A stretch of 53,695 bases of DNA from NCBI GenBank assembly GCA_944326945.1, contig CALVFY010000018.1, positions 1 through 53,695 on the forward strand, written 5' to 3'. The stretch is from an uncultured Rikenellaceae bacterium. GTDB lineage: Bacteria > Bacteroidota > Bacteroidia > Bacteroidales > Rikenellaceae. A program made the position numbers and the translations under genes. This document shows, one piece after another, positions 8,310 through 18,360 of this stretch; within the stretch, counting starts at the first letter, position 1, and each line of letters starts with the position of its first letter. The notes beneath the pieces were generated by a model. That model searched no databases. It saw nothing but the letters and a program-made list of their open reading frames with translations, and was not told the DNA's origin.

Positions 8310-9094
8310 GGTTCCAAAAAATATTCATATTCCTCCTTTTTCGGGGCCCGGCCCGGAGAGAGAGGGTGAGCAGTCAACAATTCATTACGCGAAACGGCCA
8401 GCGTAGCCACACTCAGCCGACAGTCGGGTACCTGCCGCAGGATCTCTTCCGCGCAAGAGACGATCGTAAAACCGGAGGTAAAGACATCGTCCACCAACAA
8501 GATGTGTTTCCCATTCAATCTCTCGGGATATCGCACACCGAAAATCCCCTGTACATTTTCCCATCGACGGTCTCTGCCGCTGAGAGCCTGACTCTTATTG
8601 TGCACCCTGCGTACGACACTGCGTGTATCCACTTCACAGCCAAGCATACGGGCCATTCCTTCGGCCAGATATTCCGACTGATTATACCCTCTATGCAACC
8701 GTTTTCTCCAATGCAACGGCACGGGTACCAACACCTCCACATCGTCATACAGACCGCCCTCCTTCATCTCGGCACCAAACCATTCACCCATCTCGACCGC
8801 CAATCTCCATCCGCCCCGATATTTGAAAGCATGGATCAACCGACGAAAATCGCTGCCCGCCACATAAAAATAGAACGCACACGCATTCACAACCGGCAGT
8901 TTCAATTCCCGAAGCCGCTCTGCCACAGGATTGTCGGCCCGACGACAGAACCCGGTCAGTGGAATCTCGCCCCGACAACGCGTACAAATCGTCCGGCTCC
9001 CCTCGGTCATCGGTCGTCCGCAAGCCGGACAAACCGACGGAAAGAAGAGACGAAACAGATCGTCAGCAATACTCCGAATCGAAAATTCACTCAT
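8306..9094 (-). CDS. comF: ComF-family phosphoribosyltransferase-like protein
   Basis: An N-terminal four-cysteine zinc-finger (CPACGRPM...CTRC, about residues 22-42) is followed by a type I phosphoribosyltransferase domain with the PRPP loop ILLVDDVFTSGFT. The family takes part in DNA uptake or processing in competent bacteria, but in Bacteroidota the role is not settled. I chose the ATG at 9094, 10 bases after the priA stop; an ATG at 9103 is also possible. The pairing with priA fits a DNA-metabolism role. Confidence 0.88.
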   Translation of the reverse strand: MSEFSIRSIADDLFRLFFPSVCPACGRPMTEGSRTICTRCRGEIPLTGFCRRADNPVAERLRELKLPVVNACAFYFYVAGSDFRRLIHAFKYRGGWRLAVEMGEWFGAEMKEGGLYDDVEVLVPVPLHWRKRLHRGYNQSEYLAEGMARMLGCEVDTRSVVRRVHNKSQALSGRDRRWENVQGIFGVRYPERLNGKHILLVDDVFTSGFTIVSCAEEILRQVPDCRLSVATLAVSRNELLTAHPLSPGRAPKKEEYEYFLEP

Positions 9095-9104
9095 AGGGCA
9101 CATC

Positions 9105-11390
9105 TCATTGAGGATCCACATTGCAGACAACCGTCAGATGTTTATACTCCGGCTCGGCCTGCAGTTGCTCCAGCATACCTGCCAGCAGTTTCCGGGCCCG
9201 GGCAAACGACTGTTCCCGTTCTATCTTGAGCGTATATCCAACCAGGAACTCCTCTCGTATCCGGTCAACCGGAGGCGCTTCGGGCCCGAGCAGCCGTCGG
9301 CCGAAAACCGGACGGCACAACTCTCCGAAACGAGCAGCCGCCCGCCACAGAAGGGTCTTGTCCCGGCCACGCAACGTAATGGAGATCACCCGGCAATAGG
9401 GCGGATAGAAAAAGGAGTGCCTTTCGGCCAACTCCCGACGCGCCATTCCTTCATAATCGCCGTTCATCACCTGCCGAATCACCGGATGCTCGGGTTGCGA
9501 AGTCTGAATCACCACCTCTCCCGGCACCTGTCGCCGACCGGCCCGACCCGCCACCTGCGTCATCAATTGGAAAGCCCGTTCCGAGGCTCTGAAATCGGGA
9601 TAATTCAACAAGTTATCGGCATTGAGCACCCCCACCAACACCACTCGCGAGAAATCGAATCCCTTGGCGATCATCTGGGTTCCGATCAGAATGTCGGTCT
9701 CTCCTCGTTCGAAATCGGCAATAATCTGCCGATAACGACGTTCGCTCACCGCCGTATCCCGATCCAGGCGGGCAATCCGTGCCGCAGGGAAAATCCGCTG
9801 CAACTCCTCCTCCACCTTTTCCGTACCGAATCCTTTCGCTTCGGGTTCCCCCTTTCCGCAGGCCGGACAGAGCCGTGGAGCCGCCACCGCATATCCACAG
9901 TAATGACAACGGAGCATATTCTCCCGCTTGTGATAGGTAAGCGTAACGTTACAATGGGGACAGCCGGCCACCCAGCCGCACTCTCCGCACTCGACATAGG
10001 GCGAAAACCCTCGTCTGTTCTGAAACAACATCACCTGCAGACGGGCAGCAAGTGCCTCTTCGATCTTATCGAGCAATATCTTATTGAAATGCGAGTATCG
10101 TTCTCCACGCCGCGAGGCACACAACGTGTCGGAAACAATCACCTGCGGCAACGGAACATTGCCATAACGCTCCTTGAGAGTCACCAGTCCATATTTCCCG
10201 GAGGTGGCATTAAGCCAGCTCTCCACCGAAGGCGTCGCACTGCCCAACAACGCATACGCCCCATGAAAACGAGCCAACATCAATGCACAATCACGGGCCT
10301 GATACCTCGGGGCAGGATCCGCCTGCTTGTAACTGGCATCATGCTCCTCATCCACAATCACCAGGCCGATCCGGGGCAAAGGCATGAAAAGGGCCGACCG
10401 AGCACCCATCACGATCCATCCGCCTCCTTTCTCCACCTGACGGTAAAGTTCGGCCCGCCGACGATCCGTGAACCGGGAATGACAGGGCACCACCCGATCG
10501 CCGAAAAAACGACGCATCCGCTCAATGAGTTGGGCCGTCAGCGCGATCTCCGGCAAGAGATAGAGCACATCCTCTCCCCGGGCAACCACTTCGGCAATCT
10601 GCCGCACATAAAGCTCGGTCTTACCGCTACCGGTCACCCCATGCAGCAATACGACCTTTTTCTCCCGGAACCCTTCCCGCAACGCCTCCTCAGCCACCGT
10701 CTGCGCAGGAGTCAATTCGGGCATTCGTGTCGTAAAAGCCGAAGGATCGCCTACGCTCTCTTCCCTCTGCTCGACAATCAATATGTTTTTCTTCACCAAC
10801 GCCCCCAACAATACTCCATCGGCTGCCGCCGCCTCCCGAGACACCGTCTTCCCGACCGGAAACGGAGGATCTTTCTGTCCGGATCCGGAAAGCAAATCAG
10901 CCACCCTCACTAAAAGAGCATACTGTTTCGGAGCACGTCGCAACTTCTCAAAACAATCGTTCAATTCCTCCCACGATCCGATCGAAGGATGGATTCCGAT
11001 CCACGACTGCATCTTCGGGCGGAACACATCAGCTTCAAACTCCTCCTCGCTAAAGCCTTCCGGTTTCAACGCTGCCGGCAAAGCAGCCCGCATCACCTCT
11101 CCGAGCGTACACATATAATAGGAAGCTATCCACTCCCAAAACTCCATCTGAATCGAAGAGACCAACGGTTTCGAACCCACCATCCGTTCAACAGGGCGGA
11201 TCGTAGAAAACGAAGGGCGCTCGGAATGAATCCTCCACACCACCCCCTGATACATTTTACGAGGTCCGATCCGCACAACCACTCCCCACCCGGGCCGAAG
11301 CACTCCGGCCAATTCCGCCCCCACTTCGAAAGTGAGTGGAGCCACCGTCAAGGGCAATACGACATCGGCATAGAGCGAGGATCCATCCAT
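9105..11390 (-). CDS. priA: Primosomal replication restart helicase PriA
   Basis: PriA is a 3'-5' DNA helicase that reloads the replisome at stalled forks. In order there is an N-terminal DNA-binding domain, Walker A HGVTGSGKTELY, Walker B DEEH, a zinc-binding insert with paired Cys (CGECGWVAGCPHCNVTL and CHYCG...CPACG), and C-terminal helicase motifs including IGTQMIAKGFDF and QVAGRAGR. I chose the ATG at 11390 rather than 11411 because a TACCTTTG promoter element sits at 11409-11416. The resulting protein is 761 residues. Confidence 0.96.
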   Translation of the reverse strand: MDGSSLYADVVLPLTVAPLTFEVGAELAGVLRPGWGVVVRIGPRKMYQGVVWRIHSERPSFSTIRPVERMVGSKPLVSSIQMEFWEWIASYYMCTLGEVMRAALPAALKPEGFSEEEFEADVFRPKMQSWIGIHPSIGSWEELNDCFEKLRRAPKQYALLVRVADLLSGSGQKDPPFPVGKTVSREAAAADGVLLGALVKKNILIVEQREESVGDPSAFTTRMPELTPAQTVAEEALREGFREKKVVLLHGVTGSGKTELYVRQIAEVVARGEDVLYLLPEIALTAQLIERMRRFFGDRVVPCHSRFTDRRRAELYRQVEKGGGWIVMGARSALFMPLPRIGLVIVDEEHDASYKQADPAPRYQARDCALMLARFHGAYALLGSATPSVESWLNATSGKYGLVTLKERYGNVPLPQVIVSDTLCASRRGERYSHFNKILLDKIEEALAARLQVMLFQNRRGFSPYVECGECGWVAGCPHCNVTLTYHKRENMLRCHYCGYAVAAPRLCPACGKGEPEAKGFGTEKVEEELQRIFPAARIARLDRDTAVSERRYRQIIADFERGETDILIGTQMIAKGFDFSRVVLVGVLNADNLLNYPDFRASERAFQLMTQVAGRAGRRQVPGEVVIQTSQPEHPVIRQVMNGDYEGMARRELAERHSFFYPPYCRVISITLRGRDKTLLWRAAARFGELCRPVFGRRLLGPEAPPVDRIREEFLVGYTLKIEREQSFARARKLLAGMLEQLQAEPEYKHLTVVCNVDPQ

Positions 11391-11408
11391 GTAGCGACTA
11401 AATTTCCA

Positions 11409-11416
11409 CAAAGGTA
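11409..11416 (-). promoter_or_regulatory. -7 box of the priA-comF-GNAT promoter
   Basis: TACCTTTG on the minus strand matches TAnnTTTG. The predicted start near 11402 gives a leader of about 12 bases and decides the priA start codon. Confidence 0.6.
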
Positions 11417-11459
11417 AAATTTACAGAGATTTTATCGTTCCGAATCCGAAAAAAACTTC

Positions 11460-11481
11460 TACATTTGTGTCTATAACTTTG
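11460..11481 (+). promoter_or_regulatory. Two overlapping candidate -7 boxes for yitT-like gene
   Basis: TACATTTG (11460-11467) and TAACTTTG (11474-11481) both match TAnnTTTG. They lie 23-37 bases before the ATG at 11504, so two start sites are possible. Confidence 0.5.
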
Positions 11482-11503
11482 ATTACAAGACCTCCCGTAG
11501 CCT

Positions 11504-12412
11504 ATGGCAAAACTTTCACTCCACGACCTTTCTCCTGCCCTGGTTCTGCGTACCGTCAAAGAGTACGTTTTCATCACCTTCGGTCTGTTTCTCTACTCAT
11601 TTGCGTGGACCGGAATCATCCTGCCCGCCAAAATCGTGGGCGGCGGTGTGAGTGGTATGGCCATGCTGATCTATTTCGCCACGGGAGGCACTAACGGAGG
11701 TATCCCGATCGGATATTCGCTCTTTGTCATCAATGCCGTACTGATTCTTTTCGCAGCCTTCATCATCGGGGTCCAATTCGGTGCGAAGACCATTTTTGCC
11801 GTCTTCATGCTCTCAGTGGCCATGAGCATCATGCAAAGTATCGTCCCTCCCGACCTGATCGGACTCGAAAACGACCGACTCCTTTCCGCCATCCTCGGAG
11901 GAGCCTGTTCCGGTATCGGCATCAGTATCTGTTTCATGCAAGGGGGAAGCACGGGAGGAACCGACATCATCGCCATGATTATCAACAAGTACCGGAATAT
12001 CAGCTACGGAAAGGTGATCATGTTCTGTGACTTTATCATCATCGGCTGCTCCTACTTTATCGGCAACGGCATTTCGACCGTAATATACAGCTACGTTATT
12101 GTGGCCGTGTCGGGATATATGCTCGATACGGTATTGGCCGGCAATCGACAATCCTCTCAGATTTTGATTGTTTCCAAAAATTACAAAGCGATTGCCGAAC
12201 ACATCTCCACCGAACTCAAACGCGGCGTAACCCTGATCGACGGCGAAGGCTGGTACACCAAAGAACCGATCAAAATAGTCATGGTCGTCTGCCGCAAAAA
12301 CGAAACCAGTTCTCTGTTCCGCATCATCAAGGAGTTCGACTCTCAGGCCTTCATCACCGTGGGCAGCGTCATGGGCGTCTACGGTCTGGGCTTCGAAGCC
12401 TTGAAAAAATAG
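11504..12412 (+). CDS. YitT-family membrane protein with DUF2179 domain
   Basis: Six or so hydrophobic helices fill residues ~20-205 (for example EYVFITFGLFLYSFAW and FVINAVLILFAAFIIG), with glycine-rich loops such as VGGGVSGMA and GGSTGGTDIIA that are typical of the family. Residues ~220-300 are the cytosolic DUF2179 domain ending FITVGSVMGVYGLGF. The family is common in bacteria and its transport role is unproven. It diverges from priA and precedes metG. Confidence 0.9.
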   Translation: MAKLSLHDLSPALVLRTVKEYVFITFGLFLYSFAWTGIILPAKIVGGGVSGMAMLIYFATGGTNGGIPIGYSLFVINAVLILFAAFIIGVQFGAKTIFAVFMLSVAMSIMQSIVPPDLIGLENDRLLSAILGGACSGIGISICFMQGGSTGGTDIIAMIINKYRNISYGKVIMFCDFIIIGCSYFIGNGISTVIYSYVIVAVSGYMLDTVLAGNRQSSQILIVSKNYKAIAEHISTELKRGVTLIDGEGWYTKEPIKIVMVVCRKNETSSLFRIIKEFDSQAFITVGSVMGVYGLGFEALKK

Positions 12413-12445
12413 AGGGTGACACACGAAATTCCCCGGAAAAATCCC

Positions 12446-12453
12446 TACCTTTG
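12446..12453 (+). promoter_or_regulatory. -7 box of the metG promoter
   Basis: TACCTTTG lies 31 bases before the metG ATG and matches TAnnTTTG. Confidence 0.55.
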
Positions 12454-12484
12454 TAAAATCATCTTTTATCGCTAAATACCGAAC

Positions 12485-14524
12485 ATGAAAAAATTCAAGC
12501 GTTATCTGGTCACATCGGCACTTCCATATGCCAACGGTCCGGTACATATCGGCCACCTGGCAGGCGTCTATATTCCCTCCGATATCTACACCCGTTACCT
12601 GCGTCTGCGGGGTGAGGATGTGATTTCGGTATGCGGATCGGACGAACACGGCGTACCGATCACCATCAAGGCCCGCCAGGAGGGTGTAACGCCACAGGAT
12701 ATTGTCGACAAATACCACAATATCATCAAAAAATCCTTCGAAGGATTGGGCATGTCGTTCGACATCTATTCGCGGACCTCATCGCCGGTACACCATAAAA
12801 CGGCGTCCGATTTCTTCCGTACGCTCTACGACAAAGGCGTCTTCACGGAACAGACCACCATGCAGTATTACGACGAAGAGGCAGGACAATTCCTGGCCGA
12901 CCGTTATATCATGGGTACCTGTCCCCATTGCCAGAACGACCGGGCCTACGGCGACCAATGCGAAAAGTGCGGCAGTTCACTGGCAGCAACCGACCTGATC
13001 AACCCCCGGAGCACGATCACCGGTTCGGTTCCCGTAATGCGGGAGACCAAACACTGGTATCTGCCGCTGGACCGATACGAGGATTTCCTGCGGAAATGGA
13101 TCCTGGAAGGACACAAAGAGTGGAAGGTAAATGTCTACGGGCAATGTAAAAGCTGGCTCGATCTGGGCCTGCAACCCCGTGCCGTAAGCCGTGACCTGGA
13201 TTGGGGAATCCCGGTTCCGGTAGAGGGGGCCGAAGGCAAAGTACTCTATGTGTGGTTCGATGCGCCGATCGGTTATATCTCGGCCACGAAAGAGCTGACT
13301 CCCGATTGGGAAAAATACTGGAAGAGCGAAGACACCAAAATGGTACACTTCATCGGGAAAGACAACATCGTCTTCCACTGTATCGTCTTCCCGTCGATGC
13401 TGAAAGCCCATGGCGGATACATTTTGCCGGAAAACGTCCCGGCCAACGAATTCCTCAACCTGGAGGGAGACAAAATCTCCACCTCACGCAACTGGGCCGT
13501 ATGGCTGCATGAGTATCTGGAGGAATTCCCCGGCAAACAGGACGTTCTTCGTTACGTACTCTGTGCCAATGCCCCCGAAACCAAAGACAACGATTTCACG
13601 TGGAAAGATTTCCAGGCCCGCAACAACAATGAACTGGTAGCCGTATTGGGCAACTTCGTCAATCGGGCACTGGTACTGACCGACAAATATTTCGAAGGAG
13701 TAGTCCCCACCGCAGGCACTCTCACCGACTACGACCGAGACACCTTGGGCGAATTGCCCTCGTTGAAAAAGTCACTGGAGGAAAACATCGAAAACTACCG
13801 TTTCCGCGAAGCCCTCAAGGATGCCATGGGAATCGCCCGCCTGGGGAACAAATATCTGGCCGATACCGAACCGTGGAAAGTGATCAAGAGCGATCCGGAA
13901 CGCGTAGCCACGATCCTCAATATCGCCATTCAGATCACAGCCAATCTGGCTATCGCCATCGAACCGTTCATGCCCTTTACTGCGGCCAAAATTCTGAAGA
14001 TGCTGGCCGTAGAGAAACTCGGATGGGAAAAATTGGGCGTTTCGGAGCTCATCCCCGCCGGACACCGGATCGGCAAAGCCGAACTGCTCTTCGAAAAGAT
14101 CGACGACAGCGTAATCGAACGTCAGTTGCAAAAACTGGCCGACACGAAACGTGCCAACCAGGAACGCGAAGCCAGCAAAAAAGTCGCCGAACAGAAAGAG
14201 AGCATCTCGTTCGACGATTTCCAACGGATGGATATCCGCGTATCGACGATCCTGGCAGCCGAGAAAGTCGCCAAGACAAAAAAACTGCTCAAGTTGACCG
14301 TCGACACCGGTATCGACAAACGAGAAATCGTCTCGGGAATCGCCGAATACTACACTCCCGAAGAGCTGACAGGACGCCAAGTGCTGGTATTGGTCAATCT
14401 GGAGCCGCGCGAACTGAAAGGAATTCTTTCCCGAGGCATGATCCTCATGGGCGAAGATGCCACAGGGAAACTGGTTCTCCTCTCACCGTCTACCGCCGTA
14501 AAGAGCGGATCCACAGTAGGATAA
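12485..14524 (+). CDS. metG: Methionyl-tRNA synthetase with C-terminal tRNA-binding domain
   Basis: This enzyme charges tRNA-Met. The Rossmann signature ANGPVHIGH is at residues 17-24. A zinc knuckle CPHCQ...CEKCG lies near residues 145-160. The KMSKS-type loop reads KISTS (DKISTSRNW), a variant also familiar from archaeal/eukaryotic-type enzymes and Bacteroidota. The anticodon-binding helical domain follows, and the last ~110 residues ([18 protein letters not shown] to the end) are an EMAP-II/Trbp111-like OB-fold. The total of 679 residues matches Bacteroidales MetRS. Confidence 0.97.
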   Translation: MKKFKRYLVTSALPYANGPVHIGHLAGVYIPSDIYTRYLRLRGEDVISVCGSDEHGVPITIKARQEGVTPQDIVDKYHNIIKKSFEGLGMSFDIYSRTSSPVHHKTASDFFRTLYDKGVFTEQTTMQYYDEEAGQFLADRYIMGTCPHCQNDRAYGDQCEKCGSSLAATDLINPRSTITGSVPVMRETKHWYLPLDRYEDFLRKWILEGHKEWKVNVYGQCKSWLDLGLQPRAVSRDLDWGIPVPVEGAEGKVLYVWFDAPIGYISATKELTPDWEKYWKSEDTKMVHFIGKDNIVFHCIVFPSMLKAHGGYILPENVPANEFLNLEGDKISTSRNWAVWLHEYLEEFPGKQDVLRYVLCANAPETKDNDFTWKDFQARNNNELVAVLGNFVNRALVLTDKYFEGVVPTAGTLTDYDRDTLGELPSLKKSLEENIENYRFREALKDAMGIARLGNKYLADTEPWKVIKSDPERVATILNIAIQITANLAIAIEPFMPFTAAKILKMLAVEKLGWEKLGVSELIPAGHRIGKAELLFEKIDDSVIERQLQKLADTKRANQEREASKKVAEQKESISFDDFQRMDIRVSTILAAEKVAKTKKLLKLTVDTGIDKREIVSGIAEYYTPEELTGRQVLVLVNLEPRELKGILSRGMILMGEDATGKLVLLSPSTAVKSGSTVG

Positions 14525-14547
14525 GATACACATAAACAGATAACGTT

Positions 14548-15564
14548 ATGGAGCATATGGATTGGGGTAATCTGGGATTCGGATACCGGAAGACAGATTA
14601 CAATATCAGAAGTTATTTCCGCAACGGAAAATGGGAGGAACTCACCCTCTCGACCGACGAAAACATCTCAATGAGCATGGCGGCTTCCTGCCTGCACTAT
14701 GGACAGGAGTGCTTCGAAGGCCTGAAAGCATTCCGCGGCAAGGATGGACGTATCCGACTTTTCCGTGTGGATGAAAACGCCAAACGCATGATCTCCTCGG
14801 CAGAATATCTCTGTATGGCTCCTCCTTCGGTAGAAATGTTCACCGAAGCAGTGAAAAAGGTGGTTTTAGCCAACGAACGTTTCGTACCTCCGTATGGAAC
14901 GGGAGCTTCACTCTATATCCGTCCACTGCTGATCGGTACGGGGCCTCAAATCGGAGTCCATCCCACCGATGAATATCTGTTCATCGTCTTTGTAATGCCC
15001 GTAGGCCCCTACTACAAAGAGGGATTCCATCCGATCAAAGTGATCATCGACCGCGACCATGACCGTGCAGCTCCACTCGGCACAGGTCACATCAAGGCAG
15101 GCGGTAACTACGGAGCCAGTCTGATCTCGGGCGAAATCGGCCATGAAAAAGGTTATCCCAGTGTACTTTATCTGGATGCCAGCCATAAAAAATACATCGA
15201 CGAGTGTGGCGCAGCCAACTTTTTCGCCATCCGCAACGGCAGCTACATCACTCCCGACTCTCATTCGGTACTCCCTTCGATCACCAATAAAAGTCTGCGT
15301 CAGTTGGCAGAAGACATGGGGCTGAAGGTGGAACGCCGGCTGGTAGAGGTGACCGAACTACCCACTTTCGAAGAGGCCGGTGCTTGCGGAACCGCAGCCG
15401 TAATCTCCCCCATCGGTTCGATTTACGATCCGGAGAGCAATCAGACCATCGTCTACGGCGACGGGACAAAAGCAGGCCCCTGGAGCGAAAAGCTCTATCA
15501 TGCCCTGCGCCAAATACAATTGGGAGAGAGTCCCGACCCCTACGGCTGGGTGACAATCTTATAA
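14548..15564 (+). CDS. ilvE: Branched-chain amino acid aminotransferase
   Basis: This PLP enzyme catalyses the last transamination of Leu, Ile and Val synthesis. It is a fold type IV protein of 338 residues. The Schiff-base lysine is K183 in GTGHIKAGGNYGASL. Other hallmarks are HYGQECFEGLKAFR, the LYIRPLLIG strand and the EAGACGTAAVISPIG phosphate-binding loop. It lies 23 bp after metG and may be cotranscribed; a hairpin terminator ends the unit. Confidence 0.95.
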   Translation: MEHMDWGNLGFGYRKTDYNIRSYFRNGKWEELTLSTDENISMSMAASCLHYGQECFEGLKAFRGKDGRIRLFRVDENAKRMISSAEYLCMAPPSVEMFTEAVKKVVLANERFVPPYGTGASLYIRPLLIGTGPQIGVHPTDEYLFIVFVMPVGPYYKEGFHPIKVIIDRDHDRAAPLGTGHIKAGGNYGASLISGEIGHEKGYPSVLYLDASHKKYIDECGAANFFAIRNGSYITPDSHSVLPSITNKSLRQLAEDMGLKVERRLVEVTELPTFEEAGACGTAAVISPIGSIYDPESNQTIVYGDGTKAGPWSEKLYHALRQIQLGESPDPYGWVTIL

Positions 15565-15641
15565 TTCGAGGAGCTTTTACCTGCCTTTACATAAAGTAAA
15601 AGCACTTTTCGACCATCTTTCGAGCAAAGATTTTCAAACAA

Positions 15642-15676
15642 AGATCCGTATCGAGTGATACGGATCTCTTGTTTTT
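15642..15676 (+). terminator. Terminator after ilvE
   Basis: A perfect 11-bp inverted repeat (15642-15652 and 15657-15667) with a 4-base loop is followed by a T-rich tract. The ansA promoter's -33 TTG overlaps its downstream edge. Confidence 0.85.
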
Positions 15677-15697
15677 ATGGCGATTTTACTACATTTG
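15669..15697 (+). promoter_or_regulatory. Promoter of ansA
   Basis: TTG (15669-15671), an 18-base gap, then TACATTTG (15690-15697). The predicted start near 15704 gives a ~70-base leader to the ATG at 15774 and argues against the in-frame ATG at 15702. Confidence 0.65.
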
Positions 15698-15773
15698 TTT
15701 CATGAGAATCCCGCAGGGCAGAATTCCACTGCCACAACCGGGATACGACCAGAACAGCAAAAGCGAATCGACC

Positions 15774-16802
15774 ATGAAAAACGCTTCGATCCTACTCATC
15801 TATACCGGAGGCACCATCGGAATGAAAACCGATCCGCAAACAGGGGTCCTCGTACCTTTCGATTTCAACGACATCTACGACGAATTTCCCTACCTGCGCA
15901 AATTGAATGTCGACATCGAAGTCCTCACGTTCAAACCCATCGACTCCTCGAACGTCACCCCGGAACTATGGATCAAATTAGCCCGATTGATCCAGGACAA
16001 CTATCACTCTTTCGACGGTTTTGTGATCCTCCACGGAACCGACACCATGTCCTATACAGCTTCCGCCCTGAGTTTCATGTTGGAAAATCTGGAAAAACCG
16101 GTCGTTTTTACCGGAAGTCAGATCCCGATCGGCGTATTGCGAACCGACGGACGGGAAAATCTTATCACGGCTGTCGAAATCGCTGCTGCAAAAAAAGACG
16201 GCATGGCCCTTGTTCCCGAAGTCTGTCTCTATTTCCAGAACCGTCTGTTCCGGGCCAACCGGACCACCAAACACAGCGCCGAACAACTCAATGCCTTCCG
16301 TTCGGACAACTATCCTCCATTAGCCGAAGTGGGTGTGAACATCCACTACAATACACCTTTCATCAAACGACCGAGTTCTCCGACACAATCCCTGGACATC
16401 ATCACCACTCTCGATACGGGCGTATTGATTATCAAGATATTTCCCGGCCTTACCGAATCCACATTCCGCGCCATGCTCTCTATCGAAGGCATTCGAGGTA
16501 TCATTCTGGAAACTTACGGAGCAGGTAATGCCCCCACTGCCGAATGGTTCATTCAGGCCGTGACCGAAGCCATCCATCAGGGAATAATCGTGATCAATGT
16601 CACCCAATGTCCGGGAGGCAGTGTCTCAATGGAGATGTATGAAACAGGCATTCGCCTGCAGGAAATAGGTGTCATCAGCGGCCACGACATCACCACCGAA
16701 GCAGCCGTCACCAAACTGATGGTGTTATTGGGAAGATACCCCTCCCGAGAGGAACTCCTGACCCGCCTAAAAAGTTCCATACGGGGAGAAATTAGCGACT
16801 AA
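15774..16802 (+). CDS. ansA: L-asparaginase, type I (cytosolic)
   Basis: It hydrolyses asparagine to aspartate and ammonia. The first catalytic Thr lies in IYTGGTIG (about residue 12) and the second in LHGTDTMSYTASALSFM. Also present are FTGSQIP, the RTDGREN region and the tetramer segment GIILETYGAGNAP. There is no signal peptide when it starts at 15774 (342 residues), consistent with the type I enzyme. The upstream extension present in frame is rich in Pro/Gly and falls at or before the predicted transcript start. Confidence 0.93.
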   Translation: MKNASILLIYTGGTIGMKTDPQTGVLVPFDFNDIYDEFPYLRKLNVDIEVLTFKPIDSSNVTPELWIKLARLIQDNYHSFDGFVILHGTDTMSYTASALSFMLENLEKPVVFTGSQIPIGVLRTDGRENLITAVEIAAAKKDGMALVPEVCLYFQNRLFRANRTTKHSAEQLNAFRSDNYPPLAEVGVNIHYNTPFIKRPSSPTQSLDIITTLDTGVLIIKIFPGLTESTFRAMLSIEGIRGIILETYGAGNAPTAEWFIQAVTEAIHQGIIVINVTQCPGGSVSMEMYETGIRLQEIGVISGHDITTEAAVTKLMVLLGRYPSREELLTRLKSSIRGEISD

Positions 16803-16945
16803 ATTTTTTTTGAAAAGATTTTTTTTTCTATCTTTCGCAAAGATTTGTGTCATGTTTTAAAGAAGCTATAAGCAAAAGAGACTGCCCGGAGATTATAGCG
16901 CACTGAAAACCAACGACATAAACCTCGTTCTTATATGCAAATCAA
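16803..16945. other. Spacer before tRNA-Ser
   Basis: No gene is seen. A near-consensus -7 box TATCTTTC (16829-16836) with a TTG at 16810-16812 could drive tRNA-Ser, but the spacing (16) is short and the box ends in C rather than G. Confidence 0.35.
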
Positions 16946-17033
16946 GGAGAAATGACCGAGTGGCTGAAGGTGCGCGCCTGGAAAGTGCGTATACCCCAAA
17001 AGGGTATCGTGGGTTCGAATCCCGCTTTCTCCG
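16946..17033 (+). tRNA. tRNA-Ser (anticodon GGA)
   Basis: An 88-nt class II tRNA. Acceptor GGAGAAA pairs with TTTCTCC, discriminator G. The anticodon arm is CGCGC-CTGGAAA-GTGCG, giving GGA. A long variable arm (TATACCCCAAAAGGGTATC) and T arm GTGGG-TTCGAAT-CCCGC follow. No CCA is encoded. Confidence 0.95.
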
Positions 17034-17114
17034 CAAAAAAATTAACAAAAATTTTACCGCTTAATTCTCAAACAAAAACAAAAAGAATAAGTACTAATTA
17101 ATTCAACTCTAACT

Positions 17115-17927
17115 ATGAAAAAATTGTTTTTGATTTTGTCAGTGGCCGGGGCTTTGAGCCTGGGTACAGTGAATGCTTTCGCACAAGACGCTGCTGCCGC
17201 TACGGCAGACACCGCCGCTACGGAACAAGTCACCGAAGAAGCAGCCATTGCCGAGGAAGCTTCCGCAGTTAATCCCGAGACAGACGTCGAAGGAACTCCA
17301 CTGCATCAGGTTATCAAACAAAAATTCCTGGAAGGTGGTGCACCCTGGATGGCTCCTATCCTCCTCTGCCTTGTGCTGGGTCTTGCCATCGTGATCGAGC
17401 GCGTGATCTACCTGAACTTGGCCACCACCAATACGAAGAAGCTGATCGCTAACGTAGAAGAGGCTCTTGCCAATGGCGGTATCGAAGCAGCCAAGGAAAT
17501 TTGCCGCAATACCCGCGGTCCTGTTGCCAGCATCTTCTATCAAGGTTTGAGCCGTTATGACGAAGGTCTGGACGCAGTCGAGAAATCGGTTGTATCGTAC
17601 GGATCGGTTCAGATGGGCCAAATGGAGAGCGGTTTGTCGTGGATTTCGCTGTTCATCGCCCTGTCTCCTATGTTGGGATTTATGGGAACCGTTGTTGGTA
17701 TGGTGGATGCATTCGACGCCATCCAGGCAGCAGGTGATATCTCCCCGGCATTGGTTGCAGGTGGTATCAAAGTGGCCTTGTTGACAACGTTGGCCGGTCT
17801 GATCGCCGCTGTGGTTCTGCAGTTGTTCTACAACTATATCATATCAAAAATCGACTCGTTGGTAGTAACCATGGAAGATACTTCGATTACGCTGGTTGAT
17901 ATCCTGACCAAATACAGCAAAAAGTAA
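17115..17927 (+). CDS. exbB: ExbB/TolQ-type proton channel subunit
   Basis: It would form the inner-membrane pentamer that uses the proton gradient to energise outer-membrane transport with ExbD (and TonB) or a Tol-like partner. An N-terminal signal-like segment (to AFAQ, ~24) is followed by a ~35-residue Ala/Glu/Thr-rich periplasmic stretch, then a first TM (WMAPILLCLVLGLAIVIERV, ~78-97), a cytosolic domain, and two TMs (~175-200 and ~215-240) with the conserved GLLTTLAG-like segment ALLTTLAGLIAAVV. At 270 residues it is longer at the N-terminus than E. coli ExbB. It is first in a four-gene run with exbD paralogues. Confidence 0.93.
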   Translation: MKKLFLILSVAGALSLGTVNAFAQDAAAATADTAATEQVTEEAAIAEEASAVNPETDVEGTPLHQVIKQKFLEGGAPWMAPILLCLVLGLAIVIERVIYLNLATTNTKKLIANVEEALANGGIEAAKEICRNTRGPVASIFYQGLSRYDEGLDAVEKSVVSYGSVQMGQMESGLSWISLFIALSPMLGFMGTVVGMVDAFDAIQAAGDISPALVAGGIKVALLTTLAGLIAAVVLQLFYNYIISKIDSLVVTMEDTSITLVDILTKYSKK

Positions 17928-17936
17928 TAACCTGTT

Positions 17937-18338
17937 ATGAAGAAATTATCAATCATTCAATATGTTCTCATCGCCATCTCGGTTATCACCGTCGCCCTCT
18001 ATTTTGTAGGCGCAAGTGATGTCGACCTGATGCTGATCTGGGGATATATACTGTTGGGCATTGCAGTAGCTGCGGTGATTATCCTGCCGCTACTGAATCT
18101 GGTAAAGAACCCGAAAGGGGCAGTTCGTTCTCTGGTAGGGCTGGCAATCGTAGTCGTATTGGCTGGTATCTGCTACACCCTGAGTAGTGATACGCCGGTG
18201 GTCAATTCTGCCGGAGGATTCTTCGAAGACTCTACCGTACTGAAGATCAGTGATACAGGACTTTATCTGACCTATATCGCATTGGCCGTGGCTATCTTGG
18301 TAGCTATCGGAGGTGAAATACGGAACGCATTTAAATAG
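17937..18338 (+). CDS. Small four-helix membrane protein between exbB and exbD
   Basis: It has 133 residues with four predicted membrane helices (about 7-25, 30-55, 62-82 and 105-128). No motif is recognised. It lies 9 bp after exbB and 22 bp before exbD, so it is almost certainly cotranscribed and may be an accessory subunit or assembly factor of the ExbBD motor. I recall similar small proteins in this slot in other Bacteroidales but cannot name a family. Confidence 0.75.
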   Translation: MKKLSIIQYVLIAISVITVALYFVGASDVDLMLIWGYILLGIAVAAVIILPLLNLVKNPKGAVRSLVGLAIVVVLAGICYTLSSDTPVVNSAGGFFEDSTVLKISDTGLYLTYIALAVAILVAIGGEIRNAFK

Positions 18339-18360
18339 ACAAAGGTAAAAACCACAAAGA

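Noticed and set aside
8931..10913. 660-codon open frame opposite priA and comF
   Set aside because: It overlaps two conserved genes on the other strand and its translation is low-complexity His/Arg/Pro-rich. GC-biased codon use of priA explains the lack of stops.
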